Origin: Ruminococcus sp.
GTDB lineage: Bacteria > Bacillota > Clostridia > Oscillospirales > Ruminococcaceae
Direction of reading: 5' to 3'
Assembly (NCBI GenBank): GCA_017470905.1
Contig: JAFUXL010000025.1
Coordinates: 1-35,118 of the forward strand
DNA: 35,118 nt
Positions 1 to 7,823 of this stretch are shown here, piece after piece (position 1 is the first letter of the stretch; every line of letters starts with the position of its first letter). The position numbers and the translations under genes were made by a program. The notes below the pieces were generated by a model. It ran no database searches, had not been told where the DNA came from, and saw nothing but the letters and a program-made list of their open reading frames with translations.

Positions 1-138
1 CACAAATTTCCTTGTGAATCTTCTTTCTGCTTTGGCAGCTTATTCCTTTTTGCCTAAAAAGCCTTCTATTTCTTCGGTTTCTGATACATCCAAGGGCATT
101 TTGTGCCTTGTTGACTGATTTTTTCTGTCGAATTCACG
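1..138. other. unassigned sequence at window edge
   Basis: No convincing gene is visible here. It lies directly downstream of the truncated minus-strand ATPase gene that ends at 139, and the reading frame of that ATPase does not resume in another frame in any way I can recognise. It is therefore probably foreign sequence joined at a deletion or insertion breakpoint. A short minus-strand ORF of about 19 codons can be drawn, but nothing supports it. Confidence 0.3.
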
Positions 139-951
139 TTAGATACGGTCAAAAATCTGTTTTTCAATACAATACTTCTTAACAAGAAGTGTAAGTATAT
201 CGGCAGCAGATACGTCTGATTCAGCATGGATATAGGTACCCATGAATTCTCTGTAAACTTCATTGACGGCGTTGAATACAGCCTTATCAGCATTTCCAAG
301 AGCTTCTGTTATAGCTTCAGGAGTTACTGAACTGCTCAGACTGGTATCAGCAAGATAATGCTCATAACGCTCTTTATGCGTTTCAAATGTATTGATACAA
401 AAGCTGACAGCTTGCTTATACTGCGTAGTAAGCTCATCGAATACATCAGCGGATAGACCGTGCTGAGCAAGTGCCTTCTTTGCAGCTGCAAGTACTTCGC
501 TGTTGAGATTGAAGTGGCGCATACCGTTCAGAACGATAACAAGGTTTTTATGAAGATCATACCTTATCTCTTCTCCGATAAACCTGTCAGCAGCAGAAAT
601 ATTGTTAAGAACTACCTGACGAAGCTCTTCATCATGACCAGACAGCAGCGATGCCAGTGCTACGGATAAGTGAGATTTACCGGTACCATAGCCTGCGATC
701 GTCATGCAGAAACGGTTACTTTCTGTTTCAGAAGCTCTTTTCACAAGCTTCATAGCATAAGTCGCCGTATCATTTAATTTGTAACTGGTATTTTGCCATT
801 CCTGTCCGCTTACTCCGTGATACTTTGGTTCGTGAAAAACATAGCTGTCTGCTATTGCTGTAACTTTGTCAGTATCATAAAACCAATTAGCTTGGACAGC
901 ACCACCAAAATACTTATCCTTATTAAATTTCAGTATATCCTGGATCTTCAT
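139..951 (-). pseudogene. N-terminal part of a large P-loop ATPase, probably phage-defence related, truncated
   Basis: A 270-residue reading frame starts at an ATG behind a good AGGTGAT ribosome binding site and contains a clear Walker A motif, AGYGTGKSH, near residue 91. Its opening (MKIQDILKFNKDKYF, then GGAVQANWFYD) resembles the first segment of the very large ATPases (often over 1000 residues) found in BREX-like and phosphorothioation-linked defence islands. That assignment is from memory of the family and is tentative. No Walker B or later domains are present: the frame stops at 139, far short of family length. It follows a DUF4007-like remnant with 11 bases between them, which supports one former defence operon, now broken at both ends. 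It could instead be a short stand-alone P-loop protein, but that seems less likely. Confidence 0.5.
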
Positions 952-962
952 AATATCACCTG

Positions 963-1573
963 TTAATTCAACAATTCATATAGGTGCGGCAGAACATCAG
1001 CTGTATCCGCATTTTTTATAACAGTATACGGACGAAGCTGCTTGTTCAATCTTATCAGCTGTTTTCCTTCCATTTGTTCAAGAGCAAACAACATTTCGTC
1101 CTCATCAAAACCAAAGTGCTTGTTCCATTTCATACCTATTATCTGATCTGCTGTTATTTCCTGTGTTTCAGGGTATTTCTTGTCCCATGTGCTGAAAAGA
1201 GCATAAGCGTAAACATAAAGTCTTTCATCCTTATGGTATGAGCTGTTTATGCGTATACCTTCAGAAAAATCAAGCAGATCAAGCAGTGCAAAAAATCCGT
1301 CATCACTGTATGTCTTTCTGAGTGCTCCTAAATCTGTTTTTACCATAAAGAAGTCATTGTATTTCTTTTTCATAGCTTCTTTTCTCATGGTTTCATCGAG
1401 CATTAATGGTAATCCGTTATAAATAAATGACCACAGGTAGGCACCGTTATCCTCGTCGCATATATTATAATGGCATATAAGCTTTAAAATATCTTCAAAC
1501 AGGTATTTGTCATTTTCAAGAACTGATTTACCAAGGTCTGTCAGTTCAAGAGTATACTTACCTTTGGTAAGTC
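963..1573 (-). pseudogene. DUF4007-like protein, N-terminally truncated
   Basis: The open frame runs upstream of the internal ATG at 1403 without a stop to about 1573, giving roughly 200 residues. It has a TLELTDLGKSVLEND segment followed by a helical region with an L-W-S-F core and then the C-terminal half. This pattern fits the DUF4007 family, which is seen in DNA phosphorothioation and related defence operons (family knowledge, not searched). An in-frame TGA lies just upstream of residue Leu-Thr-Lys, and the sequence beyond it is unrelated, so the 5' part was lost at a junction near 1573. Translation could restart at 1403, but half a domain is unlikely to work. The ATPase remnant follows directly downstream. 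Confidence 0.5.
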
Positions 1574-1691
1574 AACTTGTAAAAAACCCCTTTTGAAGAA
1601 AAAGTGTCGAGGTCTACTAACGCAGAATAGCCATTTTCGAGCTATGTTTTGGGGACGTTTTTACGAGATTTTAGACTTTTTTGACAGGCTG

Positions 1692-1725
1692 GGAGCGGCA
1701 TTAAGAGATGCCGCTCCTTGATTTT
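1692..1725. terminator. hairpin with T-rich flank on the plus side
   Basis: A perfect 10-bp inverted repeat, GGAGCGGCAT at 1692-1701 and ATGCCGCTCC at 1708-1717, encloses a 6-nt loop. The T-rich run follows on the plus strand (TTGATTTTT). On the minus strand, where the small gene ends at 1725, the hairpin is followed by mixed sequence, so it would mainly stop plus-strand transcripts or protect the 3' end of the minus-strand mRNA. Confidence 0.5.
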
Positions 1726-2000
1726 TAAATATCCTGCAAATCAGCCGCCGGAATATCGTTCTCGATATTGTCACGGGCAAGGTCGTTGTCGATGACGGGA
1801 TATGCCGATGACATGGGAATTTCCTCGGAATACGACTTATTGTGCCATACCTTCTGCGATGTTCCCGAAGTTCCTGCAATAACAGGGTTCACACGGGCTT
1901 TGCCGTGCTTGGCTTTTCCCTGTATTTCGGGAACGGGCTGCTGTCCGTCATGGGGCTTTTCATTAGTATAATCGGGTCTTTTCATGCCTGGTTTAGCCAT
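1725..2000 (-). CDS. small conserved-looking hypothetical protein, 91 aa
   Basis: I do not recognise a characterised family. The start is the ATG at 2000 (MAKPGMKRPD), which has a clean GAGGTGAT ribosome binding site; the longer GTG start would use the binding site itself as codons. The product is hydrophilic, without membrane segments or cysteines. It is rich in Pro, Asp and Asn, with a basic middle (KAKHGKARVNP) and an acidic tail (DLARDNIENDIPAADLQDI). The ordered-looking end and good start argue it is a real gene, not a shadow. It is transcribed away from the SOD-like gene across a divergent intergenic region of 157 bases. Function unknown. Confidence 0.6.
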   Translation of the reverse strand: MAKPGMKRPDYTNEKPHDGQQPVPEIQGKAKHGKARVNPVIAGTSGTSQKVWHNKSYSEEIPMSSAYPVIDNDLARDNIENDIPAADLQDI

Positions 2001-2105
2001 TTGTATCACCTCGTTATAATTATGTGCAGACGCAGCCGTCTTATTCTCATGAGATACAGAGAATAATTTACATGATTTAATATAAAATCTGCGTTACAGA
2101 AAAAA

Positions 2106-2136
2106 ATGAACCCTTTTTCGTTCATCGGCATATAAT
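2106..2136 (+). promoter_or_regulatory. putative promoter -10 and palindrome upstream of the SOD-like gene
   Basis: TATAAT lies at 2131-2136, 22 bases before the start codon, and no good -35 is present at the usual distance. In its place is a 6-bp inverted repeat, ATGAAC at 2106-2111 and GTTCAT at 2120-2125, separated by 8 bases. A poor -35 with a palindrome over it suggests an activator or redox-sensing repressor site, which is an inference. Confidence 0.4.
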
Positions 2137-2157
2137 CTCTTCGGGAGGTAATTTGCC

Positions 2158-2655
2158 ATGAACAGAATTAATTGCAATGAAAATATTTTTATACAAAGAA
2201 AGCCGCAGGCAGCAGCCGTATTGGAAGGAAGCGAAAAATATCCCGATATACACGGAGTTGTAAGGTTTTACAACATGAGAAACGGTACTCTTGTATATGC
2301 TGATGTAAACGGACTGCCGCACACTGCGGACAAATGCAGTCAGGAGATATTCGGATTTCACATTCATGACGGAGAATTATGCAGCGGAAACGACAAAGAC
2401 CCTTTTGCATATGCAGGAATGCATTTAAACACGGATAATTGCGTACACCCGTTTCACACGGGCGATATGCCGCCGCTTTTCGGAAACAGCGGCAAAGCCG
2501 TATCCATATTTCTGACAAACAGATTTTCTGCTGATGAAGTAATCAGAAAGACGGTAATAATTCACGGAAGCCCCGATGATTTCACAACTCAGCCAAGCGG
2601 AAATTCGGGAGAAAAAATAGCCTGCGGCATAATCGGAGCAGTGCGCAGAAGATGA
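2158..2655 (+). CDS. Cu/Zn superoxide dismutase family protein
   Basis: The 165-residue product has the SODC fold signature. GFHIH supplies the two Cu-binding histidines, the HPFHTGDMPPL stretch supplies bridging and Zn-site His/Asp residues, VIIHG supplies the last Cu histidine, and two cysteines (in ELCSGN and IACGII) sit where the family's disulfide pair lies. The usual reaction is dismutation of superoxide to oxygen and hydrogen peroxide. The length is close to the bare domain and there is no signal peptide, although most bacterial SodC proteins are exported. It starts at an ATG with a GGGAGGTAA ribosome binding site. It converges on the anti-sigma gene with only one base between the two stop codons. 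All metal ligands appear present, so it is probably active if metallated. Confidence 0.8.
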   Translation: MNRINCNENIFIQRKPQAAAVLEGSEKYPDIHGVVRFYNMRNGTLVYADVNGLPHTADKCSQEIFGFHIHDGELCSGNDKDPFAYAGMHLNTDNCVHPFHTGDMPPLFGNSGKAVSIFLTNRFSADEVIRKTVIIHGSPDDFTTQPSGNSGEKIACGIIGAVRRR

Positions 2656-2656
2656 G

Positions 2657-3421
2657 TTAATCCGCATCAAATCCCCACATATTATCTGCCGCATTCATAA
2701 GTGCCTTGATTTTGTCGTATTGTTCGGAAATCATTTTTTCATATTTTTCAATTTCCTCGTCCGACTGGTTTTCAAATGGAATTAAATTCAAAGATTTGTC
2801 GATATACATTTGATAACCAACAGAGCCGCAGATTATATCTGCTCCGTACACTGTTTCTCCGTTGATTTGCGGCCATATGAACATAACCACATACGGTGTA
2901 ATATCATACTCCGGATTTCCGTTTTCATCAATGTAAATATCGTGTTTCTGTTTATTGACGGGGGATATGCTGATAAATCCGCCCTCAAAACTGAGATATT
3001 CGGGCATTTTTACCATGTATGAAAACTGTGCGTCTTCTGTGCGGAACTGTGTACCTTTTCCAATGCCACTCGGCTGCATATTGCTGCAAAGTTTATCATA
3101 CGGACGGTATTTCAAAAAATACCACGATACATTCCATATTCCGAAAATTACAAGAAATACACACAGAACAGCCGACATAATTTTTGTGATTTTACTGCTT
3201 TTCAATTTCTTGTTGATTTTTTTGAAGGTTTCCGCCTCGCTCGGTTCGGATTGCTTTCTGACTGTCGGTATATCAAGCTGTCCGTAAATCTCACGGCATT
3301 CTTCACAGGTCTGAAGATGTTCTTCAACAAGCATTATGCTGTCCTCGGAGCATAAGCCCTCATTGTACAGCGGCATTAAATCCTGTATCACTCCGCACGG
3401 AATTTCATTCTGTGGTTTCAT
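2657..3421 (-). CDS. zf-HC2 anti-sigma factor, single-pass membrane protein
   Basis: The 254-residue protein has an N-terminal zinc-finger anti-sigma domain with the H-x3-C-x2-C motif (HLQTCEEC, His35, Cys39, Cys42) and an upstream Cys9. One membrane segment follows at about 79-103, then an extracytoplasmic domain of about 150 residues rich in Tyr, Pro and acidic residues that I cannot assign. Such proteins hold their partner ECF sigma factor at the membrane until a surface signal frees it. The start codon overlaps the stop of the sigma gene by 4 bases (ATGA), so the two are translationally coupled. The signal sensed is not evident from the sequence. Confidence 0.85.
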   Translation of the reverse strand: MKPQNEIPCGVIQDLMPLYNEGLCSEDSIMLVEEHLQTCEECREIYGQLDIPTVRKQSEPSEAETFKKINKKLKSSKITKIMSAVLCVFLVIFGIWNVSWYFLKYRPYDKLCSNMQPSGIGKGTQFRTEDAQFSYMVKMPEYLSFEGGFISISPVNKQKHDIYIDENGNPEYDITPYVVMFIWPQINGETVYGADIICGSVGYQMYIDKSLNLIPFENQSDEEIEKYEKMISEQYDKIKALMNAADNMWGFDAD

Positions 3422-3915
3422 AAAAGACCCTCCTCCTTAAGCATTTGTACAAGCTTCTTTTTTGCACGGTAATATGTAACTCCCGCCCAGTTTTCATTCT
3501 TGCCGAACACGCTTCCGATGTCGGAAAATTTCAGCTCGGCAAATACACGCAGTGTAAATACCTCACGATACGGTTCTTGGAGGCTGTGCAGAAGATGATG
3601 TATTTTCATTGCGGTTTCAGCGTCTGTTATTTTTTCTTCAATGCTGTCCTGCTCAGAAAATTCCTGTAGGGTATCAAGCGGAATATTTTTATTTTCCGAA
3701 CGTTTGAGATAATCATAGTAAAGATTTTTTGCAATCGTGCAGAGCCATGTTTTTACGGAACAGTCTCCGTTGAATTTATCGGCATTTGTTATGGCTTTCA
3801 GCATTGTATCCTGCAAAATATCCTTTGCAAGATGTTCGTTGCCGCACATTTTAAGTATGAATGTATACAGATATGAGCCGTATTTTTCATAAATCTCATG
3901 AAATTCTTTGTTCAT
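3418..3915 (-). CDS. ECF-family RNA polymerase sigma factor
   Basis: The 165-residue protein is the standard size for group 4 sigma factors. Region 2 covers about 1-75 (LAKDILQDTMLKA, then SVKTWLCTIAKNLYYDYLKR). Region 4 covers about 105-160 with the helix-turn-helix SDIGSVFGKNENWAGVTYYR. The ATG follows a strong GGGGGTGAG ribosome binding site. It is co-transcribed with the downstream anti-sigma gene. A CGTCTA -10 and a TGTAAT -35 spaced 16 bases lie upstream, which is the ECF promoter style, so autoregulation is likely but inferred. Confidence 0.9.
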   Translation of the reverse strand: MNKEFHEIYEKYGSYLYTFILKMCGNEHLAKDILQDTMLKAITNADKFNGDCSVKTWLCTIAKNLYYDYLKRSENKNIPLDTLQEFSEQDSIEEKITDAETAMKIHHLLHSLQEPYREVFTLRVFAELKFSDIGSVFGKNENWAGVTYYRAKKKLVQMLKEEGLL

Positions 3916-3936
3916 CTTCTCACCCCCTCACATAAT

Positions 3937-3964
3937 TAGACGAGCAAGCTTGATTTTTATTACA
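3937..3964 (-). promoter_or_regulatory. putative ECF-type promoter of the sigma/anti-sigma pair
   Basis: On the minus strand TGTAAT (3959-3964) and CGTCTA (3937-3942) are 16 bases apart. CGTC-type -10 boxes are typical of ECF sigma promoters and the site is just upstream of the sigma gene, consistent with self-activation. The -35 match is weaker. Confidence 0.4.
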
Positions 3965-3974
3965 GCGAATAAAA

Positions 3975-4022
3975 TATAAAAACTCCGCAGCTGAATTGCA
4001 GTATCGGCATTCAGGTGCGGAG
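3975..4022 (-). terminator. rho-independent terminator of the aldo/keto reductase operon
   Basis: Minus-strand stem CTCCGCACCTGAAT (4022-4009) pairs with ATTCAGCTGCGGAG (3996-3983) with one mismatch, followed by a T-rich run (TTTTTATATTTTATT). It lies 11 bases past the end of the DUF1893 gene and insulates the sigma gene downstream. Confidence 0.85.
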
Positions 4023-4032
4023 CCTATGCTGT

Positions 4033-4452
4033 TCACTTTTTTGATTTAATTTCGGCGGCTTTCTTTTGAAGCGCAATATACCCTTCGTTCACATCAGAAA
4101 TATCCGCCACTGTTTTCTCCATAGGACATATATCCGTACCTTGACGGTTGATAATGCGTCCGGCAAGGGTATCATATGTACATGGGATACCGTGTGATTT
4201 CAGATAATCCCTGCCGCTTGCGGACATTGTGTTTCCATGCACACAAACAATCCCGGCTATGACGAACAGCATTGCTGCCGCCTTGCCGACAATCAAATCC
4301 GCCGCCGCATATCCGTTCAGGTCTTTGCCCTCTGCTATGAATTTCATCATAGGAGAAATGCCCCTGCCGTCATCTGTAATAATCCTGCCGTCTTTGCATA
4401 AGCAAATTGAATGTCCTGCCAGATTTGCTTTTGCAAGCTCAATATCAGTCAT
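4033..4452 (-). CDS. DUF1893 domain-containing protein
   Basis: The 139-residue product has the DUF1893 pattern: an N-terminal LAGHSICLCKDGRIITDDGRG beta segment, then GYAAADLIVGKAAAMLFV, a conserved CVHGNTMSASGRDYL stretch and an ICPME cysteine near the C terminus. The family is usually described as cytidine-deaminase-like in fold, and its role is unknown. The gene overlaps the end of the ECF transporter gene by 8 bases and is the last gene of a three-gene operon closed by a terminator. Its tie to the transporter suggests a role with the imported compound, which is only inference. Confidence 0.75.
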   Translation of the reverse strand: MTDIELAKANLAGHSICLCKDGRIITDDGRGISPMMKFIAEGKDLNGYAAADLIVGKAAAMLFVIAGIVCVHGNTMSASGRDYLKSHGIPCTYDTLAGRIINRQGTDICPMEKTVADISDVNEGYIALQKKAAEIKSKK

Positions 4453-5023
4453 TGTCTTTCACCATAAGCTTTTTCAGTCCGATAATTATAACAGGAACAA
4501 GAACCGCCTGTACGGCAAGCCCGATAAATCCCGTCTGAATTTGCTGCCAGATTACAGCAGCGGTAAACTGCGTCATGCTCTGTGTCAGTGCGATAAGTCC
4601 GAGGAATGCGGCTCTTCCTGTAACCTGTGCAAGAATTACGGCAGGAAATGCCCATAAGCCATTTTTTGTGATTTTATTTGTAAACATACCCGATACTAAA
4701 GCAAATACTGCAAGTTCAGCCATCATAAACGGCAGACGTGCCGCCACAGGCATGGGATTTCCAAATGCAGATGTAATGATAAAGCTGACAAGAGGCGAGA
4801 GCATACCGACAGCAAGTCCCCATTTTGCACCGAGCAGACAGCCGCCGACAAGCACGGGCAGATACATCGGCAGCCACTGTACACCTCCGGGTGCGCCGAG
4901 TGCCAGATGTACAAGCTGCGGAAGAATGACAGCCATTGCAACCAGTCCTGCGGATATAAGAGTTTTGTATGCGATTTTCCTGCCAAAAGATACGTTTCTG
5001 TAAGTAAGTGCGTTTTCAAACAT
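4445..5023 (-). CDS. ECF transporter S component (substrate-binding membrane protein)
   Basis: The 192-residue protein has about six hydrophobic segments, starting near residue 18. It has the layout of energy-coupling-factor S components: a short cytoplasmic N terminus, a PMYLPVLVGGCLLGAKWGL-type conserved loop, and a basic C-terminal end. S components bind a vitamin or metal and use a shared EcfA/A'/T module encoded elsewhere; none is in the window. The substrate cannot be told from sequence by eye. It starts at an ATG with an AAGGAGA binding site, between the aldo/keto reductase and DUF1893 genes. Confidence 0.75.
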   Translation of the reverse strand: MFENALTYRNVSFGRKIAYKTLISAGLVAMAVILPQLVHLALGAPGGVQWLPMYLPVLVGGCLLGAKWGLAVGMLSPLVSFIITSAFGNPMPVAARLPFMMAELAVFALVSGMFTNKITKNGLWAFPAVILAQVTGRAAFLGLIALTQSMTQFTAAVIWQQIQTGFIGLAVQAVLVPVIIIGLKKLMVKDND

Positions 5024-5051
5024 AATATTTTCTCCTTAATTAATTGATAAA

Positions 5052-6197
5052 TCAGTGGTCAAAACGGGCAGATACCTGTTTCAGATATTCAATAACAGTC
5101 AGGTGCTGAGGGCAGATTCTTTCACACTGACCGCATTCGATGCAGTCACAGGCTTTTCCGTGATTTTCCGCCGTAACATCGTATTTCGTAAAGCTGACCG
5201 TCCAGCCCTTATGCTCCATATCCTCACGCATAATGTCATTATAGAGCGAAAAATACTGCGGAATAGCAATATTCATCGGACAGCCGCCTGTGCAGTAGGC
5301 ACAGCCTGTACACGGAACTGCGATTTGCGCATTAATAATGTCGGCAACTTTAAAACAAAGCTTGTTCTCTTCATCTGTCAGCGGCTTGAAATTCTCCATA
5401 TATGCAGTGTTGTCCTCAACCTGACGGAGAGTACTCATGCCTGACAGTACAACTATTACATTCGGAAGAGAGGCGGCAAAGCGGATTGCCCAGCTTGGAA
5501 CAGACATTTCAGGCTCGGCATCATGCAGAAGCTTTTCCGCTTCGGCAGGAACCTTTGCAAGTGAACCGCCCTTTACAGGCTCCATAACAATGACGGGCTT
5601 ATTGTGCCTCAGACAGACCTCATAGCATTTTCGGCTCTGTATCCATTCACTTTCCCAGTCAAGATAATTAATCTGTAACTGCACAAATTCCATTTCCGGG
5701 TGCTTTGTCAGAACCTCGTCAAGAAGCTCGGCGGTATCGTGGAACGAAAAGCCGATATGCTTTACAAGACCTTTTTCCTTTTTGTCTGCAATCCAGCGGA
5801 AACAGTCAAATTTCTCGAATTTTTCAAAGCTTGCCTCTTCAATGTCATGCAGCAGATAGAAATCGAAAAATCCTGCGCCGGTCTTTTCGAGCTGCGAACT
5901 GAACACCTTGTCACGTTCCTCCAATGAATTGAAAAATCCTGAATGAAGCTTTGTGGCGAGAGTATAGCTGTCTCTGGGGTGTCTGTCAACAAGTGCCGTC
6001 TTGGCGGCGTTTTCGCTTGCAAATCCGCTGTACATCCATGCGGTGTCGAAATAGGTAAAACCTCTTTCGATGAAAAGGTCAACCATTTGCTTTAATTGCT
6101 CCATGTCAATTGCTGTCGGGTCGGACGGGTCAAGTGTGGGCAGACGCATGAGACCGAATCCGAGTTTTTTTATGTCGGTTTCAAAAAAATTGCCCAT
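5052..6197 (-). CDS. aldo/keto reductase with C-terminal 4Fe-4S ferredoxin domain
   Basis: The 381-residue protein starts with an aldo/keto reductase barrel (about 1-290): LGFGLMRLPTLD, then DTAWMYSG with the catalytic-type Asp/Tyr, TKLH with the Lys and LLHDIEE with the His. A ferredoxin-like tail follows, with two cysteine clusters, CTGCAYCTGGCP (about 296-307) and CIECGQCERICP (about 357-368). This is a well-known anaerobe subfamily thought to pass electrons between NAD(P)H or ferredoxin and a carbonyl substrate; the substrate is unknown. The start follows AAGGAGG. It is the first gene of the operon with the ECF S component and DUF1893 protein. Confidence 0.9.
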   Translation of the reverse strand: MGNFFETDIKKLGFGLMRLPTLDPSDPTAIDMEQLKQMVDLFIERGFTYFDTAWMYSGFASENAAKTALVDRHPRDSYTLATKLHSGFFNSLEERDKVFSSQLEKTGAGFFDFYLLHDIEEASFEKFEKFDCFRWIADKKEKGLVKHIGFSFHDTAELLDEVLTKHPEMEFVQLQINYLDWESEWIQSRKCYEVCLRHNKPVIVMEPVKGGSLAKVPAEAEKLLHDAEPEMSVPSWAIRFAASLPNVIVVLSGMSTLRQVEDNTAYMENFKPLTDEENKLCFKVADIINAQIAVPCTGCAYCTGGCPMNIAIPQYFSLYNDIMREDMEHKGWTVSFTKYDVTAENHGKACDCIECGQCERICPQHLTVIEYLKQVSARFDH

Positions 6198-6283
6198 AAG
6201 ATACCTCCTTAAAATTATTCATATGGTTCGATGCCGTGCCTGCCGGGACTAAGGACAGTCCGCAAAAACAGCACCGCAACCCT

Positions 6284-6312
6284 ATTATATCATAGATTTT
6301 GGGAAAAATCAA
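6284..6312 (-). promoter_or_regulatory. promoter of the aldo/keto reductase operon
   Basis: Minus-strand TTGATT (6312-6307) and TATAAT (6289-6284) are spaced 17 bases. The ~80-nt leader that follows contains a small hairpin (GGACT/AGTCC) nested in a possible GTGC/GCAC stem. I do not recognise it as a known riboswitch. Confidence 0.6.
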
Positions 6313-6445
6313 TATTAATTTCAAAGATATATGATAAGTTTTTTATTATTTATGTAATGATGTTTCAGTGTAAAAATAACGAACAAAGATTCTAAACGCC
6401 GCAGGCAGACCGAATACACAAAAAATAATTATAGTGCAAAACCCG

Positions 6446-6474
6446 TTGACATTATGACGTAAATATGATATAAT
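6446..6474 (+). promoter_or_regulatory. perfect sigma-A promoter of the contractile injection operon
   Basis: TTGACA (6446-6451) and TATAAT (6469-6474) are both perfect and 17 bases apart. The expected start of transcription, about 6481, falls on the AGGTGAT ribosome binding site of the first gene, so the leader is almost absent. Such a promoter implies strong expression unless it is repressed. The gap 6198-6445 otherwise holds only the reductase promoter and leader. Confidence 0.8.
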
Positions 6475-6491
6475 TCTGACAGGTGATAGCA

Positions 6492-7760
6492 ATGAGCAAT
6501 TTTGTATACAGCGGTGCAAAATGGGTATGCTCCATGGGCGGAAACGGTATCCTGCGCTCCGACTCAAAGGTCTGCATATCGGGAAAGGGTATTCTTACGG
6601 AATTTGCCGTTCCGTGTCCTACGGGCGGAGTTTGTATGCTGAATAACAATATCCCGTGCGCACCGAAATCGCCTTCGTGGAATAAAGTCACACTCTCGCA
6701 GAGTGTCTCGTGCGAAAATAAAAAAGCTCTTCTTTCTTCCTCGACATTCACCTGTTCGGGAACGGGCATGGGGAAAATACTGCCCCAGCCGTGCAAAGCC
6801 GACAATATGCCGATGCTTTCCGCAAATACGGATATTTCTGCGAAAATCTCCCCTGAAACGGACGATAAGCCATCGAATAATAAAATCATACAGCCCGATA
6901 AGTCCGAAAATGCGGATAATCCGAAAAATATAAACAGCATGACCGATATTGCAGAGAAAAATATCCCCTCCGCATCGGATATGAGGAAAAATCACCTTTG
7001 CAGCGGAAAATGCCCGAAGGAATTTGAAAAAAACTGCAAATTCCGCACTGCCTCCTGTGAGACCTTAATTCACCCGAACAGCTCCGAAAGACTCGGCAAT
7101 AATACAAATTCCGATGCGGCAAGGGAATTGTTCAATTCGTTCAGATACGGTCTTACGGTTGATTATCACGTTGCCCCGACCGCTGCGGCACACCATATAG
7201 TCCCCGGAAATGAATGTCTCGCCAGATATAAGCTGCTCGTCAGACTTGCGAATTTTTTTGACTATGATGTGAACTGCGCCGAAAACGGCATAAACCTGCC
7301 GACCTTTTCGGGTGCGTTCATTCAGGAAAATGAAAAACCGAGGACGTATTATTATTTCATGTCAAAGATAACCGCCGAAATCCCCGAAAACGAATTTTCA
7401 GGTTCGCAGCTGCATATCGGGCAGCATACGTATGAACTGCGCAGACTGAAAAAACTCCACCCCGAATATTCCGTGTGCATGACATATGAGCAGATTGTCA
7501 GGAATATGCTCTCGAAGCTTGAAAACCACTATATCGACACATCGGACGGAAAATGCTTTATGCAGAATACAGAGAAAGAAAAACAGTCTTTCTTTTCCGC
7601 CATGAACAGGATAAGCAGTGATATACGCAGAAAAATAAAACTCTTTCCGCAGGGAAAGCGCACATTAAGCGTTAAAAATCTTCCCGTCTGCGTTTCCTTT
7701 CCGTCACTGCTCTACGATTTGGGCATAACCGAGGAGGAATACGGACTTATAAGCAAATAA
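6492..7760 (+). CDS. PAAR-like (DUF4280) spike-tip protein fused to an AHH-type nuclease toxin
   Basis: I place the start at the ATG at 6492 (AGGTGAT site), giving 422 residues. Residues 1-105 match the DUF4280 PAAR-like layout: FVYSGAKWVCSMGG, a run of paired cysteines (PCPTGGVCM, PCAPKSP, SVSCENK, FTCSG) and short beta strands. PAAR-like proteins cap the spike of contractile injection systems. Residues about 110-210 are a low-complexity Asn/Ser/Lys linker with more cysteines. Residues about 225-422 hold a nuclease-like domain with the hallmark AHHIVP (His234-His235) and ENGINLP (about 264-270) of the AHH/HNH toxin superfamily. Tip-fused toxins are delivered effectors in type VI systems. The next gene resembles an immunity protein, as expected for such a toxin. 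Confidence 0.8.
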   Translation: MSNFVYSGAKWVCSMGGNGILRSDSKVCISGKGILTEFAVPCPTGGVCMLNNNIPCAPKSPSWNKVTLSQSVSCENKKALLSSSTFTCSGTGMGKILPQPCKADNMPMLSANTDISAKISPETDDKPSNNKIIQPDKSENADNPKNINSMTDIAEKNIPSASDMRKNHLCSGKCPKEFEKNCKFRTASCETLIHPNSSERLGNNTNSDAARELFNSFRYGLTVDYHVAPTAAAHHIVPGNECLARYKLLVRLANFFDYDVNCAENGINLPTFSGAFIQENEKPRTYYYFMSKITAEIPENEFSGSQLHIGQHTYELRRLKKLHPEYSVCMTYEQIVRNMLSKLENHYIDTSDGKCFMQNTEKEKQSFFSAMNRISSDIRRKIKLFPQGKRTLSVKNLPVCVSFPSLLYDLGITEEEYGLISK

Positions 7761-7823
7761 CCGGAATATTTATCTCAATGCGGCGGCGGAGATATATAAA
7801 ATACATAAAACAGGTGATGAATT

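Noticed and set aside
6198-6283. Known riboswitch in the leader of the aldo/keto reductase/ECF transporter operon
   Set aside because: A small nested hairpin exists, but I could match it to no riboswitch class consensus.
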